Shown here one piece after another: positions 34,620 to 43,493 of a DNA stretch of 64,000 nt. Every line of letters begins with the position of its first letter. Within the stretch, counting starts at the first letter, position 1. Under the pieces are notes generated by a model. That model did not search any database. It saw only the letters and a list, made by a program, of their open reading frames with translations, and was not told the DNA's origin. Position numbers and translations under genes: made by a program. Source of the stretch: Novosphingobium sp. Chol11 (lineage in GTDB: Bacteria > Pseudomonadota > Alphaproteobacteria > Sphingomonadales > Sphingomonadaceae); contig CAMDQO010000007.1 in the NCBI GenBank assembly GCA_945906105.1, positions 62,001 through 126,000 of the forward strand. Reading direction: 5' to 3'.

Positions 34620-36326
34620 TCAGCCCGCAGCAAGCCGGGCCACAGCCTTGTCGCGGATATCACTGGCCTTGATCTTCTCATTACCCGTCAGTGCATAGTC
34701 CGCATCGGTAAATAGCAGCACGCGGCGCGGAATCTTGAAGCTGGCCAGTTCCTTCTTGAGAAAACTAAGCAACGTCGGCTCATCGATAATGACACCATCG
34801 ACTGGAACGATGCAACTGACCACCATCTCACCCAGCAGATCATCGGGAACACCAACCGTCTGCGTGCGTTTGACCCCGGAAAAACGCGCAATCACCGCGT
34901 CCACTTCCTCGGGCGAGACATTGGCGCCGCCGGTCTTGATCATGTCGGTCAGGCGGCCTTCCCAGAAAAACCGTCCGTCACCATCAACATAGCCACCGTC
35001 GCCGGAACAATAGAATCCTTCCGCATCAAAGCACTGCTCGGGCGCCTTGCCGAGATAACCCGACATCAGCGTCGGCCCCTTGATGCACATCTCGCCGCGC
35101 TGCCCGACAGGAACCGGAGCGCCAGTCAACGGGTCGACAATCTTGAGCACATTGCCCGGCAGCGGCGGGCCGCAACTGCCCTGATAATGTTCAGCCGTAA
35201 CATCGCGGCCAAACGATGTGCAGATCGTCATCGTCTCGGTAGTGCCGAAGGACATCGGCTCCTCCCAATCAAAGCCAGCTGTCGGATGCTGGCGCAGGAT
35301 ATCCCCGCGCGTCACATATTTGAGGCTGGAGAGGTCAGCGGTTGCCCAGTTCGGCGAAGCCTGCAACCGCGCCCATTGATGCGGACGACCGGCCATAAAG
35401 GTGATCTGCTCACTGCTGATCAGGTCGAGCGCTTCGGTCTCTTCGAACATGCGTTGGAGGATCACCGCGCCACCGCTCGAAAAAGCTGAGCCGACGATCA
35501 TGCTGACATTGCCCGACCAGAAAAAGCCATTGCCCGTCCAGCTACGCACCGGCTCACGCATGGCGAAAACCTGCGGCCAGCGCCACCACTGGATAGCAAA
35601 AGCACGCTGCGAATGGGCGATGCCCTTCGGCAGACTGGTGGTGCCAGATGAGAAGAAGATACCGCCGGGATCGCTCGGGCAAACGCTATCAGCACGGCTC
35701 AATACCAGAGATTCAGGCACCGCCGTGCCGCGTGTCAGGAATTCGCTCCAGCCTTCGACAGCGCCGCCAAATGATGCCCGCGCAGGTTCGCCGCTGCCCG
35801 GCACTCCGCCCAGCACAACCAATTGGCGCAGAAAAGGCCAGCGCGCAGATAGCAGCGCGTTTGGTTTGGCAGCTAACAAGCCCGATTCCAGACCCTCCAG
35901 CATCGCGCCAAAGTCTTTCTTCAGCACCACCTGTTCGTAAATCAGCACCGAAATTTGTGAAGCGCCCAGCAGATAATCGAGCTCGGGAACTGTCGAAAAA
36001 GTGCTCAGCGCCACCGGCACCGCTCCAGCCAGTGCCGCGCCAAACAGCGCCGCCAGAAACTCGGGCCGGTTGGTCATCAGGATGCCGACGCGGGTGTTCT
36101 TGCCCGCCCCGCTCGCCACCAATGCTCGCGCAACTTCGAGCGAACGGGCGAGCAGATCATCGTAACTCCAGGCGATGCGATGCCCGCCATTGCGCAGTAC
36201 CAGCGCCTCTGCCGCGCCGTATCGCGCCACCACTTCACGCAAGTAGCCGGGGATCGTCAGAGTGCCGATTCCCGGCTCATCAGCCAAGGGAATGCCGCAC
36301 ACGATGGATAGTTTTTGCTCACTCAT
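34620..36326 (-). CDS. AMP-dependent acyl-CoA synthetase
   Basis: 568 residues from the ATG at 36326; the preceding open region lacks a start with a ribosome site. It activates a carboxylic acid as acyl-adenylate and then CoA thioester. The phosphate-binding loop is IFFSSGTTSLPKG, the adenine/Mg region is MSFGTTETMTI, and the A8 hinge region lies near WEGRLTDMIKTGGANVSPEEV. The final Lys of the family may be in LTGNEKIKASDI. It is divergent from the small unknown gene at 36457. Confidence 0.92.
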   Translation of the reverse strand: MSEQKLSIVCGIPLADEPGIGTLTIPGYLREVVARYGAAEALVLRNGGHRIAWSYDDLLARSLEVARALVASGAGKNTRVGILMTNRPEFLAALFGAALAGAVPVALSTFSTVPELDYLLGASQISVLIYEQVVLKKDFGAMLEGLESGLLAAKPNALLSARWPFLRQLVVLGGVPGSGEPARASFGGAVEGWSEFLTRGTAVPESLVLSRADSVCPSDPGGIFFSSGTTSLPKGIAHSQRAFAIQWWRWPQVFAMREPVRSWTGNGFFWSGNVSMIVGSAFSSGGAVILQRMFEETEALDLISSEQITFMAGRPHQWARLQASPNWATADLSSLKYVTRGDILRQHPTAGFDWEEPMSFGTTETMTICTSFGRDVTAEHYQGSCGPPLPGNVLKIVDPLTGAPVPVGQRGEMCIKGPTLMSGYLGKAPEQCFDAEGFYCSGDGGYVDGDGRFFWEGRLTDMIKTGGANVSPEEVDAVIARFSGVKRTQTVGVPDDLLGEMVVSCIVPVDGVIIDEPTLLSFLKKELASFKIPRRVLLFTDADYALTGNEKIKASDIRDKAVARLAAG

Positions 36327-36456
36327 GGCGTAACAGCCTAACCTTCGCGCCCAGACGATGAAAGCGCTGTGCTTGGCCGCATGGTCACCAGTCACATTGG
36401 CAAGCCGTTGCAGACAAGCTGGCATCCGCGAGATATGATCCCTAAGTTACCCAGCC

Positions 36457-36972
36457 ATGAGCCAAACTATTTTCATCATCCAGACTTTCACCATGGCATC
36501 GGACTTTGACGAGGACCGGATTCGTATCCATGCGGTTGACCCGGAGGGCGCGTTTCAGGCGATCTTCATCACCCGGCGATTGGCAGGCCGCTTTGTTCCG
36601 CTGCTCGTCACCCATGCCGAAGCTCAGGTAAAAGCGGCGATTCCTGCCGATCTGGCGCTGTCCTTTGAGCAGGAACGGCTGAGACTCAATCGTGATGACA
36701 ACCCGCAGCCCGCTGTCGAGTCGCTGCCTGATGCTGCGCCATGGCTATGCCGCACCATCCACCTGAACGCACATCCCGAAGGTCTGCAATGGACCATGAC
36801 CGACGATGCCGCAATCGATGCGCATATGGTGCTGAATGAAGAGGGCGTGCGCACGGTGCTCGATGTTCTGCTGATCACCTACCGCGCGCTCGAATGGAGC
36901 GAACAGGCATTTCCCGAATGGGTCAGCGCGCGCGGACAGGTTTCCGTGGTGGCACCGGGGTCGCTCAACTAG
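36457..36972 (+). CDS. Hypothetical protein
   Basis: 171 residues, soluble and acidic, no membrane segment or signal peptide. I do not recognise it. It begins MSQTIFIIQTFTMASDF and has a Leu-rich segment near the C-terminus (GVRTVLDVLLITYRALEW). Codon use is like its neighbours and the frame is well isolated from any antisense gene. It sits 130 bases from the divergent acyl-CoA synthetase start. It could be a ligand-binding or accessory protein of the pathway, but nothing shows this. Confidence 0.65.
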   Translation: MSQTIFIIQTFTMASDFDEDRIRIHAVDPEGAFQAIFITRRLAGRFVPLLVTHAEAQVKAAIPADLALSFEQERLRLNRDDNPQPAVESLPDAAPWLCRTIHLNAHPEGLQWTMTDDAAIDAHMVLNEEGVRTVLDVLLITYRALEWSEQAFPEWVSARGQVSVVAPGSLN

Positions 36973-37288
36973 TTCGTTGTGAGCGATATCTGCACCACAT
37001 TACTAGGCACCTGTCAGGAGCGCAGACCTGCGAGCCGGTGCAGTAAGCCAATAAATTGCTGTCCTACTGGCCAAGGAAGCCACATGATCCGCAGGTACTT
37101 TGACAGCTTGAAGATCAATTCGTAGCAAAAAGAGGACAGGTGTCACCTTCTTCGGCTTAATATACTGATTTTATGCAGTAATGAACCCGGACAGGTGCAT
37201 CCGGCCTGTCCGGTTTGAGCCCCCTCAGTCGGGGTCAAAAATGTGGTGGCCCAAAGCAGATTAATCGCAAAATTCAAGTGACCATAAC
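36973..37288. other. Gene-free stretch between convergent genes
   Basis: 316 bases with no convincing reading frame. The main content is intergenic element copy B (37059-37213). A weak fold follows it: TTTGA (37213-37217) with CCCC (37219-37222), pairing back to GGGG TCAAA (37230-37238). Nothing else was found. Confidence 0.7.
37059..37213 (+). repeat. Intergenic hairpin element, copy B
   Basis: This is the second copy of the element described at 14127-14281. It keeps the TGAAGATCAATT block (37109-37120) and a strong hairpin CCGGACAGG (37187-37195) / CCTGTCCGG (37205-37213) with a nine-base loop. The arm sequence is the same as in copy A (GGACAGG/CCTGTCC), while the loop differs. The inner hairpin of copy A is degraded here (GGACAGGTGTC). 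Like copy A it lies between convergent genes. Confidence 0.6.
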
Positions 37289-38971
37289 CTACAGGCTATT
37301 CTCAACCCCCGCCGCGTGTTTGGCCGCTATATAGCCGAAGGTCATCGACGGCCCGATACTCGCGCCTGCACCCGGATAGACCCCGCCCATCACAGAGGCA
37401 GTGGAAACGCCGCAGGCATAGAGGCCGGGGATCGGTTCACCATCGGCTTTAACTACGCGCCCCTTGGTATCGGTCAGCGCGCCGCCATAGGTAGAAACAT
37501 CACCGGGCACGACCTCAACCGCATAGAACGGGCCGTCTGCGATCTTGCCGAGTGCGGGATTACCGCCCTTGAACGGATCTCCGAGCCACTTGTCATATTC
37601 GCGCGCACCCCGCCCGAAATCTTCGTCAACGCCCTTGTCGACAAAGCCATTCCAGCGATTGATGGTGCTGCGAAGAACTGCTGGATCGACGTTGATCTGG
37701 CTCGCCAGATTTTCGATCGTATCCGCCACCTTGAGGTAGCCCGCATTGCGCCACTTGGCGATCAGTTCAGGCTTCATTTTCATATAGGCGACCTGATATT
37801 CGCGCAAATAGCGGCCATCAAGAATCGCCCAACTCGGCACCGCAGGAACTGTCTTGTTCCGCTCGAGCATATTCTGACAATAGAGCTCGTAAGACCCGCC
37901 TTCGTTGAGATAGCGCAGGCCTGATTGGTCAACCAGGATCGCTCCGGGTTTGCCGGTCAGGCTTTGTCCCGGCGGCTTGACATACATCTGCTCCCAGCCT
38001 GGTGATCGAGTCATCTGGTAGCCGACCATCTGGTCCATCTGGGCGAGCACACCGCCGATGCGCTCCATCTCGATGTGCATGTCGCCAGTGTCGCCTTCGG
38101 GCGTCTGCGACCATTCGGCGCGGGTTCCGGGCATGTATTTGTCCCGCAACGCCTGATTCTGCGCGATACCACCGGCATTGACCAACACACCAAGGTTCGC
38201 GCCAATCCGGCGAAGCTGGCCATTCACCTCGGCAACAACGCCTGTGACCTTGCCAGATTCGACGATCAGTTCCTTGACCGGAGATTCGGTGCGAATATCC
38301 ACCCCTACGGCCAATGATGCCTTAAGCATACGGCCCTGAAGCGCCGCGCCGGCAGTGGTGTAATGCTTGCCTGTCAGCTTGCCGTAAACCACCGCGCAGG
38401 CAATTTTTGCGAAGATCATCTTGATCTTCCAGCTGTGCTTCTTGAACGCCAGCTTCATGCCATCGTCGAGCTTTGCCGGAACCGGCATGAAGCCCGGACG
38501 TAGCTTCTTTTCCCAGGAACCAAGCTCCTTGAGGTTGAAATATTTCGCGGTGACGCAACGACTGGTTTTGCAGCCGCCCGGCAGATCATCGTAATAATCC
38601 GGCCAGAAGTGCGATGCGCGTTCCACCTCAACGCCCTGCTCGATAATGAAATCGAGCATCTTGGGTGCCTCATTCACATAGGCCAGACGCTTTTCATGGC
38701 TGGTGCCGGGGGTGTCAGTGCCGTCATTGCTGACGGCATCGAGATAAGTAATCGCTTTTTCCGCAGACTCATCAGGCTCTTCCGCACGGATGAAACGATT
38801 GTTGGGTATCCACATAACACCGCCCGATTTGGATGTGGTGCCGCCGACAAATTCGGTTTTTTCAAGGATCAAGACCGACTTTCCGGCCTCGCGCATGACC
38901 AGCGCTGACGACATCGATCCTGCGCCGCTGCCCACCACTACCCAGTCAAAGGTCTCGTCGAAATCGGCCAT
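37289..38971 (-). CDS. FAD-dependent KstD-like flavoprotein
   Basis: 560 residues with AGGAGAGG before the ATG at 38971. FAD motif WVVVGSGAGSMSSALVM (about 10-26), VGGTTSKSGGVMWIPNNR, and C-terminal GGVYPGAGASIGPSMTFG, the region carrying a catalytic Tyr in KstD enzymes. It resembles the flavoprotein at 29.0 kb, so two related desaturases are present and probably act on different ring positions or different intermediates. It is monocistronic and divergent from a crotonase gene over about 160 bases. Confidence 0.88.
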   Translation of the reverse strand: MADFDETFDWVVVGSGAGSMSSALVMREAGKSVLILEKTEFVGGTTSKSGGVMWIPNNRFIRAEEPDESAEKAITYLDAVSNDGTDTPGTSHEKRLAYVNEAPKMLDFIIEQGVEVERASHFWPDYYDDLPGGCKTSRCVTAKYFNLKELGSWEKKLRPGFMPVPAKLDDGMKLAFKKHSWKIKMIFAKIACAVVYGKLTGKHYTTAGAALQGRMLKASLAVGVDIRTESPVKELIVESGKVTGVVAEVNGQLRRIGANLGVLVNAGGIAQNQALRDKYMPGTRAEWSQTPEGDTGDMHIEMERIGGVLAQMDQMVGYQMTRSPGWEQMYVKPPGQSLTGKPGAILVDQSGLRYLNEGGSYELYCQNMLERNKTVPAVPSWAILDGRYLREYQVAYMKMKPELIAKWRNAGYLKVADTIENLASQINVDPAVLRSTINRWNGFVDKGVDEDFGRGAREYDKWLGDPFKGGNPALGKIADGPFYAVEVVPGDVSTYGGALTDTKGRVVKADGEPIPGLYACGVSTASVMGGVYPGAGASIGPSMTFGYIAAKHAAGVENSL

Positions 38972-39132
38972 GGGAATCCTCTCCTGCTTGGGATCGTTTG
39001 AACCCGACTTGGTGCTACGATCAAGGGGACAAAGGGCGCATATCGCAGGGGCGCAGATTGTTGCATCCTGGCACGGTTGCCGCGCAACACACGACTGCTA
39101 GGAAGGCGCATCGCGATGAAAGGTGTTATTGC

Positions 39133-39927
39133 ATGAGTGACCTGCCCAGCTTCAGCACGATTGAACTCTCGCGCCGTGGCCGCCTGCTGAAGCTCACGCT
39201 TAACCGCCCCGATGCGATGAATGCGGTGAACCTCGCACTGCATGATGATCTGGCAGCTGCATTGTGGTTCGCCCAGTGTGACACATTATCGGATGTGCTG
39301 ATGATCACCGGTGCTGGACGTGCCTTTTCGGCTGGTGGTGACCTTGATCACATCGCCAACAGTGCTGCCCATCCGCATCTGTTCGATCATGAAGCGCAGG
39401 TCGCCAAGCGTATAATCTATACCATGCTGGATATCGACAAGCCGATTGTCTGCCGCCTTAATGGCCACGCGGTGGGTCTTGGAGCGACGATTGCGCTGTT
39501 CTGCGACGTGATATTTGCTTCCGAAAAGGCCAAGATCGGCGATCCGCACGTAGGCCTTGGCCTGGTAGCAGGCGATGGCGGGGCGATAATCTGGGCACAA
39601 CGAATCGGACTTGGCCGCGCCAAGGAATACCTTTTGACCGGCGAAATACTCAGTGCCAGCAAGGCCGCCGAAATCGGTTTGGTCAATCACTGCCTGCCAC
39701 TCGATGAACTGGACGGCGCGGTCGATGCCTTTTGCGACAAGTTGCTAGCCGGGGCCATGGGTGCGATCAAAGCGACCAAGGTTCTGACCAACATGGAACT
39801 GAAACGTATTGCCCATTCGGTGATGGAAGCGGGCATCGCGATGGAATCTGTAAGTGTGCGCAGCGCGGATCATCTGGAAGGGATCGCGGCGCTTCGGGAA
39901 AAACGTGCGCCGAAGTTCGGTAACTGA
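39133..39927 (+). CDS. Enoyl-CoA hydratase/isomerase (crotonase) family
   Basis: 264 residues from the ATG at 39133. Oxyanion segments ITGAGRAFSAGGDLDHI and RLNGHAVGLGATIALFCDV, and an active-site-like stretch KIGDPHVGLGLVAGDGG. It hydrates or isomerises an enoyl-CoA. It converges closely with the large oxidoreductase gene (10 bases). Confidence 0.9.
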   Translation: MSDLPSFSTIELSRRGRLLKLTLNRPDAMNAVNLALHDDLAAALWFAQCDTLSDVLMITGAGRAFSAGGDLDHIANSAAHPHLFDHEAQVAKRIIYTMLDIDKPIVCRLNGHAVGLGATIALFCDVIFASEKAKIGDPHVGLGLVAGDGGAIIWAQRIGLGRAKEYLLTGEILSASKAAEIGLVNHCLPLDELDGAVDAFCDKLLAGAMGAIKATKVLTNMELKRIAHSVMEAGIAMESVSVRSADHLEGIAALREKRAPKFGN

Positions 39928-39937
39928 TCTTGCCCTG

Positions 39938-42900
39938 CTAAATTCGCGCCAATAGTTCCGCGCATCGCACTCGCCATGCCGCAACACCTGCCTGCTTGAC
40001 CGGGCCATACCCCGCAATCAGCGCAGGGGATGCCGCAATATCAAGGGCAATAGGCAGATTTTCTGCCGTCACCTGCCCGGCAATGCTGCGCAGCATTTCG
40101 CGGTATTCACCCGCCAGCGCGCGCTCCATGCGGCGCCCTGTTGTTTGGCCAAAGGGGTCACACCAGCGCCCGCGCAGGCCTTTGCAATGCGCCAGCATGC
40201 GGAATAGCGGAAACACCCAGCCCCCGAAGGCAATCTTGCGCGGACGACCCGTTTTGGCATCCGTGCCCAGCGGCAAGAGCGGCGGGGCGAGCCAGACTTT
40301 CAGCTTGGGCTTGCCGGCGAAACGATCACCCAATGCCGCGCGGAATTCCGGTGCGCAATAGAGCCGGGCAACTTCGTATTCGTCCTTATAGGCCATGAGG
40401 CGCGCGAGTTGCCTTGCCGTTTCGATCAGCAGTGGCTCCGGATCGGCAATGCTGCGCGCAGCAATTGCAGCACGAAGCTCCTCGATGAATGCTGCATATT
40501 GCGCAGCATAGGTTTGATTTTGATAGGCAATGAGGTGTGCTGTGCGGCTTTCTAACATGGCTGTGATCGTTTTCGGTTCACCCGCAACGACAGTCACACC
40601 GCCCGCCAGGGCAAACAGTGCATCCGAATCGTCAGCCGCCAATCGACCAAGGGCAAAGGCATCGAGATTATTCTGCACTTTGATCCCGTTGAGCCTGATC
40701 GCCTCCTCAACCGATTCCACCCTTACCGGCAGTAGCCCTTGCTGCGCCGCGAACCCCACCATCATCAGGTTGGTATAGATCGTATCGCCACACAGCCGAG
40801 TTGCCAGAGATGCCGCTCGGATTGTCGCGATGCGGTCTCGCGGCACGCGCTTGGTTATGGCTTCGATGAAGCGGGCGGACGACAGGTCCATCGCCTTGTT
40901 GGTCTGAAATTCGCCGGTCGGCTGAACATCGGCATTGGCCAGAACCCGCGTATTTTCGCACGCCAGCGTCAGCACATCAGGGGACGAGGCAACGATCAGA
41001 TCGCAGCCGATGATCAGGTTTGCCTGCCCCGCCCGCAGCCGCGCGCTGGGGATCTCATCGACTTGCATGGCAATGCGGATATGGCTGGTCACCGCCCCGC
41101 CCTTTTGCGCCATGCCGGTCATGTCGAGCACTTTGGCGGCCTTGCCCTCCAAATGCGCTGCCATCGCCAGCAGCGCGCCGACAGTCAGCACGCCGGTGCC
41201 GCCGATGCCGGTGACGAGCATGGCATGATCCGCCTCCGCGACATCGATCACCGCAGGGGCTGGCAGCTCTGAAACGCGGCGGTACAGTTCACCGCGATCA
41301 AAGCCATGCCGCGCCATTGCCGCTCCGCTTACCGAAACGAAGCTGGGGCAGAAGCCCTTGATACAGGAATAATCCTTGTTGCAGCTTGATTGATCAATCG
41401 CGCGCTTGCGACCAAACTCGGTTTCGATCGGCTCGATCGAGAGACAATTTGATTGCACCGAACAATCGCCGCAGCCTTCGCAGACTGCCGGGTTGATAAA
41501 CAGGCGCTGTACCGGCTCGGCAAGGCTTCCGCGCTTGCGGCGGCGGCGCTTTTCGTTGGCGCAGGTCTGTTCGTAAACGATGGCCGAGGTGCCCTTTACC
41601 TCGCGCAATTCACGCTGCACATCGTCGAGCAAATCACGGTGCAGCACGCGGGTGCCATTGGGTAGATCGGCCTTGCGGTAACGATCTGGGTCTTCGGTCA
41701 CTAGCACGACCGGACTAACGCCTTCGATGACCAGTTCGCTGACGATCTGCTCAGGCGTCAGCGCGCCTTCGGCCGGTTGACCTCCTGTCATGGCGACGGC
41801 ATCGTTGTAGAGGATCTTGAAGGTGACGCTGCTCTTTGCCGCCACTGCCGCACGGATTGTGAGCAGGCCTGAATGGGTGAACGTGCCGTCGCCAAGGTTC
41901 TGAAACATATGCGGCGTATCGACATAGCTTTGCGCTGCGACCCAGGGCATGCCTTCCGCGCCCATGCCAACGGTCTGCATGGTGTGCCGTTCAGGCATGA
42001 AATGGGCAAGGCCGTGGCAGCCAGTGGCCCCCATCGCTTTCGACCCTTGCGGAACAACAGTTGACCTATTGTGCGGACAGCCCGAGCAGAAAAAGGCCGG
42101 ACGCGTCGCGGTGGAAGCCAGCAAGCCTGCGTCCAGTTCAAGGTGGCACAATGCCTGATCGCGCGCTTGCACATCATCGGTGAGCATCCCCAATGCCGCC
42201 AACCGCCGCATCAACGCACGGCGCACAGTGCCGGGATCGAGCACGCCGACCGAGGATAACAGCGGCCCACCGTCAGGCTCCACCTTGCCGGTGATGATGG
42301 GCGCGCCAATGGTGCCGTAAAATACCCGCGCCAGTTGATCCTCGATAACCGGGCGCTTTTCCTCGACCACGAACAGTTCGGTACTGCCTCCACAAGCATC
42401 GCGGGCAAATACCGGATCCATAGGCCAGACCAGCCCGATCTTGACCACTCGCAATCCGATGTTCCGGCACGCCGCTGCATCAAGGCCAAGATCGTCTAGC
42501 GCCTGCATGACATCGAGCCATGCCTTGCCCGCGCTGACCACAGTCAGTCGCCGCTGCGGCGCATCAAGCGCTATCTTATCAATCCCGTTGGCCCGCGCGA
42601 ACTGCTGCGCCATCGGCAGGCGGTGATCGACCACCATAGCCTCCTGCGCCAGCGCCATCATCCCTTCGCGCAGATTGAGCGACACGCCGCCCGGCGCATC
42701 AGGCATCACAATGGGGAAGTCGGTTCCCGGCAAGGTGACGGTTGAGGTGAGGTCCAGCGTATCGGTGATCGCCTTGAAGCCGACGTAAAGCCCGCATGCC
42801 CGTGACATGGCGATGCCCAACTGGCCAAATCGCAGCAATTCCTCGGTCGTCGCCGGATAGAGCACCGGAATGAACCCGGCGATCAGCGTGTGTTCTGATT

Positions 42901-43372
42901 GGTGCGCGGTGAGCGAGCTTTTCGCCGCGTGATCGTCCCCTGCCATCACCAGCACCCCGCCTTGGCGCGCAGTGCCTTCGAAATTGGCCAATTTCAGCGC
43001 CTCGCAAGCGCGGTCAACGCCGACACCCTTGGCGTACCACAGCGCAAACACGCCATCGACACGCGGCTTGCCATACCAGCCAAGCTGCTGCGTGCCGCGA
43101 AGGGACGTTGCCGCCAGTTCTTCATTAAGCCCTGGCTCGAAGCGTATGTCATGCGCGGTGAGCAGCTTTTCGCTCGCCCATAATTGCGCATCGAGCGTGG
43201 TAATCGGCGATCCGCGATACCCGGTAACATAGCCGCCAGTCTTGCGGCCTTCGCGCTGGTCCCGCCGCGCCTGATCGAGCAACAGCCGGACCACGGCTTG
43301 CAGCGATGACAGCATGACCTGACCCGATGGCTGAAGATATTTGTCGTCCAACGTGACGACGGTTTTGGTCAT
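39938..43372 (-). CDS. Fused indolepyruvate:ferredoxin oxidoreductase-type enzyme
   Basis: 1144 residues. It joins the thiamine-diphosphate (alpha) and catalytic gamma parts of 2-oxoacid:ferredoxin oxidoreductases in one chain. The N-terminal half has GGYVTGYRGSPITTLDAQLW and the TPP-binding MGATGCHGLAHFMPERHT and FQNLGDGTFTHSGLLTI. [4Fe-4S] motifs are CEGCGDCSVQSNC and SCNKDYSCIKGFCPSF. The C-terminal part has LVTGIGGTGVLTVGALLAMA, typical of the gamma subunit. It decarboxylates a 2-oxoacid to an acyl-CoA with ferredoxin reduction. In an estrogen-degrading Novosphingobium, a comparable enzyme (EdcC) acts on a ring-cleavage product. An AraC gene lies upstream. Confidence 0.93.
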   Translation of the reverse strand: MTKTVVTLDDKYLQPSGQVMLSSLQAVVRLLLDQARRDQREGRKTGGYVTGYRGSPITTLDAQLWASEKLLTAHDIRFEPGLNEELAATSLRGTQQLGWYGKPRVDGVFALWYAKGVGVDRACEALKLANFEGTARQGGVLVMAGDDHAAKSSLTAHQSEHTLIAGFIPVLYPATTEELLRFGQLGIAMSRACGLYVGFKAITDTLDLTSTVTLPGTDFPIVMPDAPGGVSLNLREGMMALAQEAMVVDHRLPMAQQFARANGIDKIALDAPQRRLTVVSAGKAWLDVMQALDDLGLDAAACRNIGLRVVKIGLVWPMDPVFARDACGGSTELFVVEEKRPVIEDQLARVFYGTIGAPIITGKVEPDGGPLLSSVGVLDPGTVRRALMRRLAALGMLTDDVQARDQALCHLELDAGLLASTATRPAFFCSGCPHNRSTVVPQGSKAMGATGCHGLAHFMPERHTMQTVGMGAEGMPWVAAQSYVDTPHMFQNLGDGTFTHSGLLTIRAAVAAKSSVTFKILYNDAVAMTGGQPAEGALTPEQIVSELVIEGVSPVVLVTEDPDRYRKADLPNGTRVLHRDLLDDVQRELREVKGTSAIVYEQTCANEKRRRRKRGSLAEPVQRLFINPAVCEGCGDCSVQSNCLSIEPIETEFGRKRAIDQSSCNKDYSCIKGFCPSFVSVSGAAMARHGFDRGELYRRVSELPAPAVIDVAEADHAMLVTGIGGTGVLTVGALLAMAAHLEGKAAKVLDMTGMAQKGGAVTSHIRIAMQVDEIPSARLRAGQANLIIGCDLIVASSPDVLTLACENTRVLANADVQPTGEFQTNKAMDLSSARFIEAITKRVPRDRIATIRAASLATRLCGDTIYTNLMMVGFAAQQGLLPVRVESVEEAIRLNGIKVQNNLDAFALGRLAADDSDALFALAGGVTVVAGEPKTITAMLESRTAHLIAYQNQTYAAQYAAFIEELRAAIAARSIADPEPLLIETARQLARLMAYKDEYEVARLYCAPEFRAALGDRFAGKPKLKVWLAPPLLPLGTDAKTGRPRKIAFGGWVFPLFRMLAHCKGLRGRWCDPFGQTTGRRMERALAGEYREMLRSIAGQVTAENLPIALDIAASPALIAGYGPVKQAGVAAWRVRCAELLARI

Positions 43373-43493
43373 GGCGCAATTTCCTCGCAGCGCCGCAGCG
43401 CCCTTATCTATCCCGCCACCTTAGTCATTAGTCAGCACAGGCGAATAGTGTACGCTGAGCATGGGCTTGCCCCTCTGGGAAGGCGCTCAGCAC

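Noticed and set aside
37213-37238. Terminator after the KstD-like gene
   Set aside because: The stem has a bulge and neither strand has a T-run at the right side.
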